Assembly: GCA_016290295.1 (NCBI GenBank)
Contig: JAEETJ010000018.1
Coordinates: forward strand, 1-50,776
Length of the DNA stretch: 50,776 bases
From: Bacteroidales bacterium
Lineage (GTDB): Bacteria; Bacteroidota; Bacteroidia; Bacteroidales; WCHB1-69
Direction of reading: 5' to 3'
In this document: one piece after another, positions 45,473 through 50,776 of the stretch
Layout: each line of letters begins with the position of its first letter
How positions within the stretch are numbered: the first letter of the stretch is position 1
Notes under the pieces: generated by a model
Seen by the model: the letters and a program-made list of their open reading frames with translations, nothing else
Told to the model about the DNA's origin: nothing
Database searches by the model: none
Program-made: the position numbers and the translations under genes

Positions 45473-46894
45473 TTAATCGGGAAGGTCCTTAAAGAAATAA
45501 GACATGTCATTGTCCAGTTCGTAAGCACGATTGCTTTGCATATCAAAGTCTTCTTGTCGTTTGTTTCTCAAAATGGCAGGTGTGTTAACCAGGTCGTTGA
45601 AGAACTCATTGTCGTCGTACTGTGACTCAGTGTTTCCAATGCGCTGAGGGCCATATTGTTGCATACGTGCATCGCTGGGGAAAGCGGGTTCACTGTTAAT
45701 CACAGGTTCAAAAACGGCGTTTTGTACGTTTTCTGCCTGAGTGGAAATTTTTTGATCTGTAGCAAAGCTGCTTTGGTTTTGCATATTTGAGAAATCATCC
45801 TGTATGTCAGTTTGATTTTCTGTTTTTTTGTCACCAAAAAGATCGCTCATGTCATTCTCGCCGAAGGGCCATGTGGGATCTTTTTCAAGGTCAATCTTTG
45901 TTTCTTTTTCAACCATCTGGTTGTTGTGTTCGTAATTGGTGACAATAACAGACAAGCGGATTTTGTCGCCCAGATTTGGATCTTTGGCACGGCCCCAGAT
46001 AACATCGGACTCGCTGGTTTTAAGCTTGTTGAATTTCTCTGTAAGGGCTTCCAATTCAGATATTTTCAATGCTTTTTCAGGACCATAGCTGATGAAGAAG
46101 AGGAAGTTTTGTGCTTTGGTGATTACATCATCGCTTATCAGCGGGCAGGCGAGGGCGTCTTCCACCACCTTATCGATACGATTGTCGCCACCGGCTTCTG
46201 CCAAGCCCAGCATGGCGTGACCGCTTTCTTTCATGATGGTCTTGATGTCGTTGAAGTCGATGTTCTGGTCGGCATTGACAGTGATCAGTTCGGCGATACA
46301 TTTGACGGCGTTTTTCAGCACATCGTCAGCGTAGGCGAAACCGGCGTCAACATCCTCATCGTTATAATATTTCATGATATTCTGATTCTTCACGACAATC
46401 AGAGAATCGACATATTTCTCCAGTTCCGCAATACCGTTTTGGGCGTATTTTTCTCGTACTGCGCCTTCAAATTTGAAGGGGAAGGTAACTACGCCGATGG
46501 TCAGGATACCCATATCGTTGGCGACTTTGGCCACTACTGGGGCGGCACCTGTACCGGTACCTTTACCCATACCTGCGGTGATAAAGAGCATTTGGGTTTC
46601 CTCGCCGATAAACTCTTTGATTTTATCGATACTTTTTTCAGCCAATTCGCGGCCTACTTCGGGTTTGGCTCCTGCACCCAATCCGGTATCACCCAAAACT
46701 AATTTTGAGGGAACCACATTCTTGTGCAATGCTTGGGCATCGGTGTTGCAAATCAGAAAGTCAACACCTACAATACCTTCGCTGTACATGTGTTTCACGG
46801 CGTTGCTGCCTCCACCGCCCACACCAATTACTTTGATGATGGAGGTGTTTTGCTTGGTGCCATAATCTGGTGTAAAATCAATTCTGTCTCTCAT
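45473..46894 (-). CDS. ftsZ: Cell division GTPase FtsZ
   Basis: A 473-residue tubulin-like GTPase that polymerises at midcell to organise division. GTP-binding motifs are GVGGGGSNAVKHM, NTDAQAL and the signature loop TAGMGKGTGTGAAP; the T7 catalytic loop region is NADQNIDFNDIKTIM. The globular domain ends near residue 320. A long variable linker rich in Asn/Gln (about 325-455) leads to a short C-terminal peptide ending YFFKDLPD, the likely partner-binding tail. The signature loop has Lys where Gly is usual (G-K-G-T-G-T-G). Third gene of ftsQ-ftsA-ftsZ, 59 bases after ftsA, followed by a terminator. Confidence 0.97.
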   Translation of the reverse strand: MRDRIDFTPDYGTKQNTSIIKVIGVGGGGSNAVKHMYSEGIVGVDFLICNTDAQALHKNVVPSKLVLGDTGLGAGAKPEVGRELAEKSIDKIKEFIGEETQMLFITAGMGKGTGTGAAPVVAKVANDMGILTIGVVTFPFKFEGAVREKYAQNGIAELEKYVDSLIVVKNQNIMKYYNDEDVDAGFAYADDVLKNAVKCIAELITVNADQNIDFNDIKTIMKESGHAMLGLAEAGGDNRIDKVVEDALACPLISDDVITKAQNFLFFISYGPEKALKISELEALTEKFNKLKTSESDVIWGRAKDPNLGDKIRLSVIVTNYEHNNQMVEKETKIDLEKDPTWPFGENDMSDLFGDKKTENQTDIQDDFSNMQNQSSFATDQKISTQAENVQNAVFEPVINSEPAFPSDARMQQYGPQRIGNTESQYDDNEFFNDLVNTPAILRNKRQEDFDMQSNRAYELDNDMSYFFKDLPD

Positions 46895-46953
46895 ATTATA
46901 TTTTGTTTTTATTTATTATCATATTGTTTGCGCATGAAATTCAGACCATAGAA

Positions 46954-48357
46954 CTATGATGTTTTATCCACCAGTCCTTCAAAGAAGTCTTGGACTTTTT
47001 TCATGATAAAGTTGGAACCCCAGGGCTTGGAATCTGTATTTTTGGGTTTGCTGGTGTTTTTCCCTTCGTTTCCGGTTTTTTTGCCGCTGTTGTCGGGTTT
47101 GGGATTCTCGGGTTTGGGATTTGTTTTTCTTTCTTCTTCCACAGGTTTCTCCTCTTGCTCCGTCTCCAGTGCATATTCCTTCTTGTTTATACCATACTTC
47201 AGCAAGCCCAGAGAGGTAGAGTACATGGGGTGTTTCAGGTCGTTAGGGATATTGCGCATAAAGCCGATTTCGGGAATGCCGATCCGGACAGGTTTCTGCA
47301 GTGTGTATTGGCATAATTCCTTGATATGTCTGAGTGTTGCGCCACCACCGGTGAGCACTACTCCCGCTCTCAACTTGTCGGCATAGCCAGAGTTTTCTAT
47401 TTCTCGTTTCACCTGGTCGAGAATGTCGTTTTGCACGCGCATGTTGATGATTTTGGCCAGATGTGTCTCATTGATTTGTCGTGGTTGCACAGCATGGAAT
47501 TGAGGCAGGGTGATATAGTGGTTGGAGTTGCTCTTTTCGACGATACAGGTACCACAAGTGGTTTTCAGTTTCTCTGCCAGTTCTTCCGTGATTTGGCATA
47601 CTGTGGCGATGTCGCGGGTGATGATGCTGCCACCGATAGGTATCACTTTGGTGAACACGGGGTTTCCTTCGCAGTAAATGGCCAGGTCGGTGGTGCCGCC
47701 ACCGATGTCCACTAACGCTACACCCTGTTTCTTTTCCTCTTCGCTGAGGCAGGATAAACCAGATGCGATGGGTTCCAGGATGATGTCTTCAGCTTTCAAA
47801 CCTGCGCTTTCCACGCACATCAGTATTTTTTTGATTTCGCTCTCGTTGCCGGTTATCAATTGGAAATAGCCTTCTATCAGTTCTCCCAGCATACCCACGG
47901 GTTCGTTGGTGTCCATTTCCCTGTCGATGACGTAATGTTGGGGAATAACCGTAATGATGCGTTCTCCAGAGGGTACGGAGATGTTGTACAAGTCATTCAA
48001 CATACGATCAATTTCTTCCTGTCTGATGACGAAGTCTTTGCCGTTGATGCGCGTCAGCACGTGCTTGTACTCGATGCTTTTGATATGTCTGCCGGCGATG
48101 CCTACAAAAACGTTGCGTACCTTGAAGCAGTCAGTGCGGTTTTCCGCCTGCTCTTTGGAGATGTTGATACCATCGACGGTTTTGTTGATGTTGTATATCA
48201 AGCCGTGTTGTACACCCGTGGATTCTCCGCGTCCATGGCCGATAATGTCAATTTTGTCGTCGCTTTTATAGCCGATGATGGTGGCTATTTTGGTGGTTCC
48301 TATATCGAGGCCGACTACGAGGTCGGGCATATCTGTCATCTGATCTTCTGTTTTCAT
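46954..48357 (-). CDS. ftsA: Cell division protein FtsA
   Basis: A 467-residue actin-like ATPase that tethers FtsZ to the membrane. Phosphate-1 motif is VVGLDIGTTKIATIIG, the connect/phosphate-2 region is GVALVDIGGGTTDLAIY, and the adenosine motif is VVLTGGGATLRHI. The 1C domain specific to FtsA lies at about 90-170 (SVPSGERIITVIPQHYVID). A Pro/Lys/Glu-rich linker (about 400-445) precedes an amphipathic C-terminal helix (FIMKKVQDFFEGLVDK), the membrane-targeting sequence. In-frame Met7 and Met10 are possible alternative starts. It begins 6 bases after the ftsQ stop. Confidence 0.96.
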   Translation of the reverse strand: MKTEDQMTDMPDLVVGLDIGTTKIATIIGYKSDDKIDIIGHGRGESTGVQHGLIYNINKTVDGINISKEQAENRTDCFKVRNVFVGIAGRHIKSIEYKHVLTRINGKDFVIRQEEIDRMLNDLYNISVPSGERIITVIPQHYVIDREMDTNEPVGMLGELIEGYFQLITGNESEIKKILMCVESAGLKAEDIILEPIASGLSCLSEEEKKQGVALVDIGGGTTDLAIYCEGNPVFTKVIPIGGSIITRDIATVCQITEELAEKLKTTCGTCIVEKSNSNHYITLPQFHAVQPRQINETHLAKIINMRVQNDILDQVKREIENSGYADKLRAGVVLTGGGATLRHIKELCQYTLQKPVRIGIPEIGFMRNIPNDLKHPMYSTSLGLLKYGINKKEYALETEQEEKPVEEERKTNPKPENPKPDNSGKKTGNEGKNTSKPKNTDSKPWGSNFIMKKVQDFFEGLVDKTS

Positions 48358-48363
48358 GCCTTG

Positions 48364-49125
48364 TTATTTTTTCTTAGCTATCACCCGGTTTTTATATCTC
48401 ACATCCAGCGTGGCATATTGGTCCATACCCATATAGGCCAGTCCCTGCTGGTATGTCTGTTGCAAGTTGAACAATTTCTCCTCCATGTTTTTGTCCGTCC
48501 CGAAAAGAATCTTATGTCGGCCCACAGTTGGCACCAGCACCACCTCGTTGTTGTTCTGCACATAAAACTGCCGGAATTGTGCACGGTAAAAATCGTTTCC
48601 ATGCATGTAGGAGGCGATTTTGAACACACGATGGAGGTTGCTCTGCTGGTTTTTCACATTTTTGCCATCTGCAAAGGCATCGGTAATTTTGCCATTGGCG
48701 ACAGGCACATTCTCTTTCACCGCAAGGGAAAAAGGGAGCATGTATCCGTCCTCATCCACAAAATACTGATGACCAGCTTGGGTATAGACGTGGAGTATGA
48801 TATTTTTCAGTGTGACGACGATTCTCAATTTGGTACTGGAGAATCTGACTTCATTTACTGTTTTGATATAAGGATTTTCTTTCAGCAGATCAGCAATTTG
48901 CCCTAAATCAATGTCTTTCATCGGAATGCCGATGGTCTTGATGGAATTTGTCTCTATCATCTGGCAGATATCGTCATTGCTGATCGTTGGATACTTTCCG
49001 TCGTATTTCACTGTCAGGTCATAACCGGAACAGGGGCGTTTCGGCATGTTGACAGCCGCAAAAACTATGCCTGTCACAACGGCCAGGCACAGTATAACAG
49101 CGGAAATAAAACGGAATATTTTCAT
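48364..49125 (-). CDS. ftsQ: Cell division protein FtsQ
   Basis: A 253-residue bitopic membrane protein: one N-terminal helix (residues about 5-25, FISAVILCLAVVTGIVFAAV) and a periplasmic part. The POTRA-like domain spans about 35-110 (YPTISNDDICQMIE, NPYIKTVNEVRFSSTKLRIVVT), followed by the FtsQ beta domain with YFVDEDGYMLPF, the most conserved segment of Bacteroidota FtsQ. It links FtsB/FtsL to the divisome. First gene of ftsQAZ, with a -7 element at 49224-49231, and separated from the mur genes that usually precede it. Confidence 0.92.
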   Translation of the reverse strand: MKIFRFISAVILCLAVVTGIVFAAVNMPKRPCSGYDLTVKYDGKYPTISNDDICQMIETNSIKTIGIPMKDIDLGQIADLLKENPYIKTVNEVRFSSTKLRIVVTLKNIILHVYTQAGHQYFVDEDGYMLPFSLAVKENVPVANGKITDAFADGKNVKNQQSNLHRVFKIASYMHGNDFYRAQFRQFYVQNNNEVVLVPTVGRHKILFGTDKNMEEKLFNLQQTYQQGLAYMGMDQYATLDVRYKNRVIAKKK

Positions 49126-49223
49126 TTATATCTTACTCTTATGGATAGCGTACAAAATTATAACTTTATTTTACGCTAATTTTAAAAGAATAAAGATATA
49201 ATAAACAGGCGAATGTTAATATA

Positions 49224-49231
49224 CAAAGTTA
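49224..49231 (-). promoter_or_regulatory. TAnnTTTG -7 element for ftsQAZ
   Basis: Reads TAACTTTG then TATA on the minus strand, in the 116-base gap after pyrI. It gives a leader of about 90 bases and lets the division genes be transcribed apart from pyrBI. No terminator after pyrI was seen, so read-through is possible. Confidence 0.5.
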
Positions 49232-49241
49232 ACGAACATAC

Positions 49242-49676
49242 TTATTTTGCGGGATATGGGATGACAATGTCATCGCAGTATTCGCAGCGGTATGAGCGTT
49301 TGTCTTTATCCACCAGATGGAAAACATGGTCAAAATAGTGTTCCACGGAGGTAACACAGCGTGGATTCTTACATTTGATGATGTTGCGCACCACCTGCGG
49401 AACTTCCAGTTTCACCTTTTTTACGGTTTTGCCGTTGTCAATGATATTCACAGTGATATTGGGGTCGATAAGGCCTAAGAAAGTATAATCAATGTCAATG
49501 ACATTATTGATTTTGATAATATCCTTTTTGCCCATTTTCTCACTGTAGGCGTTTGTGATAAGCGCCACATTGTATTCTGCCTTGTCGAGATTCAAGTAAT
49601 TATAAACTTTGAATCCGAAGCCTGCCTTGATATGGTCGATGACAATACCTTTGTCTATACTTGTGATTTCTAACAT
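49242..49676 (-). CDS. pyrI: Aspartate carbamoyltransferase regulatory subunit
   Basis: A 144-residue protein that binds nucleotide effectors and holds catalytic trimers of PyrB together. The nucleotide-binding domain covers about 1-95 (GIVIDHIKAGFGFKVYNYLN, KKDIIKINNV). The zinc domain uses Cys102, Cys107, Cys131 and Cys134 (CKNPRC and CEYC). Full length. It starts 10 bases after pyrB, the usual pyrBI arrangement, so feedback inhibition of the enzyme by pyrimidine nucleotides is expected. Confidence 0.97.
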   Translation of the reverse strand: MLEITSIDKGIVIDHIKAGFGFKVYNYLNLDKAEYNVALITNAYSEKMGKKDIIKINNVIDIDYTFLGLIDPNITVNIIDNGKTVKKVKLEVPQVVRNIIKCKNPRCVTSVEHYFDHVFHLVDKDKRSYRCEYCDDIVIPYPAK

Positions 49677-49686
49677 AACTTTCTTT

Positions 49687-50610
49687 TTAATAGATTCCTA
49701 AAAGTTTCAATATCAAAGCCATACGGACATACATGCCGTTTTTGGCCTGGGCGAAGTATTGTGCGCGGGGATCGTTGTCCACTTCCACGCTGATTTCGTT
49801 GACACGAGGGAGGGGATGCAGCACGTAGGTGTCGGGGCGTGCGTATGACATTTTTTCCATGTCAAGAATGAAACGGTCTTTCAGACGGATATAGTCTTCT
49901 TCGTTGAAGAAGCGTTCACGCTGCACACGGGTCATGTACAAGAAATCCAACTGGCCCATATAGGGTTCCATTTCCTGCACTTCCTGGAAGGGAATGCCTT
50001 TTTTCTTGATGATTTCCTCGCGGATATATTCCGGAACTCTCAGCTCTTCGGGAGAAATCAGAATGAATTTCACGCCTTCGTAATTGCTGAGGAATTTGAT
50101 CAATGAATGAACTGTACGGCCGAATTTAAGGTCACCGCAGAAACCGTAGGTCTTGTTCTCGACATTGCCTCTCAGACGTTCGATGGTGAGAATGTCGGTC
50201 AGTGTCTGTGTGGGGTGCTGGTGTCCGCCATCGCCGGCATTGATTAAGGGCATGTGGATGTAATGACTGGCCACACGGGGAGCACCTTCCTTGGGATGTC
50301 TCATGGCCGCGATGTCAGCATAACATTCAATGGTACGGATGGTGTCGGCAATGCTTTCACCTTTGGCGGTGGAACTGGAGTTGGGTTCCGAGAAACCTAT
50401 CACTTTGCCGCCTAAACGCAGCATGGCCGCCTCAAAACTGAAACGTGTACGCGTGCTCGGTTCATAAAAAAGAGTTGCCAAGATTTTACCCTCACAACTC
50501 TTACTGAACTTTTCCGGATCTGCAACGATTTGATGTGCCAAATCAAATATTTCGCGAAATTCTTCACGTGTGAAATCCGAAGGGTCTATAAGGCATCTGT
50601 TCTTTAACAC
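49687..50610 (-). CDS. pyrB: Aspartate carbamoyltransferase catalytic subunit
   Basis: A 307-residue cytoplasmic enzyme joining carbamoyl phosphate and aspartate in pyrimidine synthesis. The carbamoyl-phosphate loop is [11 protein letters not shown] (residues 49-59), with [26 protein letters not shown] and HPLPRVNEI. Length is standard. Translation starts at GTG (50608-50610), not ATG, after a strong AAAGGAGG sequence with 8-base spacing, which is rare in this window. A -7 element lies at 50680-50687. Cotranscribed with pyrI. Confidence 0.97.
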   Translation of the reverse strand: MLKNRCLIDPSDFTREEFREIFDLAHQIVADPEKFSKSCEGKILATLFYEPSTRTRFSFEAAMLRLGGKVIGFSEPNSSSTAKGESIADTIRTIECYADIAAMRHPKEGAPRVASHYIHMPLINAGDGGHQHPTQTLTDILTIERLRGNVENKTYGFCGDLKFGRTVHSLIKFLSNYEGVKFILISPEELRVPEYIREEIIKKKGIPFQEVQEMEPYMGQLDFLYMTRVQRERFFNEEDYIRLKDRFILDMEKMSYARPDTYVLHPLPRVNEISVEVDNDPRAQYFAQAKNGMYVRMALILKLLGIY

Positions 50611-50618
50611 TATAAGGT

Positions 50619-50626
50619 CCTCCTTT
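50619..50626 (-). promoter_or_regulatory. Shine-Dalgarno sequence of pyrB
   Basis: Reads AAAGGAGG on the minus strand, 8 bases before the GTG start. It fixes GTG as the start; the nearest upstream ATG (50663) is out of frame. Confidence 0.75.
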
Positions 50627-50679
50627 GATTAAAAAAGTTATTATTTTGAAAATTTAATTTCATGGTGGGAATGTTTGTG

Positions 50680-50687
50680 CAAAAATA
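50680..50687 (-). promoter_or_regulatory. TAnnTTTG -7 element for pyrBI
   Basis: Reads TATTTTTG then CACAAAC on the minus strand; the leader is about 63 bases. No attenuator-like hairpin plus T-tract is seen in the leader. The remaining 50688-50776 holds no gene I can support. Confidence 0.6.
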
Positions 50688-50776
50688 CGAAAAATTTTTT
50701 TTTGATTTTTATGGTGGGGAAAATTTTTTCGTTAAAGCGTGGAGACGCTCACTTTGTTCGCTCGTTAAGATGATAA

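Noticed and set aside
50730-50776. Possible hairpin GCGTGGAGACGC and CGCTCACTTTGTTCGCTCG at the right edge
   Set aside because: Stems are short, no T-tract follows, and the context is cut by the window end.

Overview
The window looks like a chromosomal segment of an anaerobic Bacteroidota, most likely order Bacteroidales. Supporting signs: almost every transcription unit is preceded by a TAnnTTTG (-7) promoter element; Shine-Dalgarno sequences are mostly absent; there are Por/type IX secretion (T9SS) sorting domains, SxC-type lipoproteins, a short S21 ribosomal protein, a membrane pyrophosphatase of the Bacteroides type and a lysine-fermentation dehydrogenase. I see no tRNA, rRNA, CRISPR array, insertion sequence or prophage.

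Layout. 1-1123 (-): the 5' part of a secreted S8 (subtilisin-like) protease that runs off the left edge and has no recognised stop here. 1.3-4.1 kb: a MATE transporter (+), a YhcG/DUF1016-type PDDEXK nuclease (-) and a 63-residue membrane protein (+). 4.2-8.7 kb (-): a tight operon of membrane pyrophosphatase (hppA), an outer-membrane beta-barrel-like protein and Kdo transferase (waaA). 8.9-22.7 kb (+): one gene for a 4,590-residue T9SS-secreted modular surface protein. It carries FN3 domains, five adhesin-like modules, propeller-like modules, three GDGWNG domains, an unbroken array of eighteen 52-residue repeats and a C-terminal sorting domain. 22.7-24.6 kb (-): ahcY and rpsU. 24.8-29.0 kb (+): a DUF4340 protein, ribD, a YigZ-family protein, then guaB. 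29.1-31.2 kb (-): a SPOR-domain protein and three lipoproteins. 31.3-42.3 kb (-): a second giant gene (3,484 residues) with collagen-like Gly-X-Y blocks, phage-tail-fibre-like motifs, eight FISUMP domains and a CUB-like domain. Upstream of it lies a small protein made of little more than a signal peptide and a T9SS sorting domain. 42.5-44.3 kb: a cysteine-ladder lipoprotein (-) divergent from kdd (+). 44.4-50.6 kb (-): an orphan LytTR regulator, ftsQ-ftsA-ftsZ, and pyrB-pyrI.

How it fits together. Housekeeping genes (division, pyrimidine and purine synthesis, riboflavin, methyl cycle, Kdo addition to lipid A) flank two very large repeat-built cell-surface genes. Repeats inside both giants are homogenised at the nucleotide level, which suggests ongoing expansion and contraction. 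The best candidates for undescribed biology are: (i) the pair of a sorting-domain-only protein and the FISUMP/collagen giant that has no sorting domain of its own; (ii) the 178-residue lipoprotein with cysteines at strict 7-residue spacing plus a CC-rich tail; (iii) exceptional Shine-Dalgarno sequences at rpsU and pyrB in a genome that otherwise lacks them; (iv) AT-rich intergenic repeats, one of which supplies the last codons and stop of waaA.

All calls are by reading the sequence. No database search was run, and domain names rest on recognised motifs.
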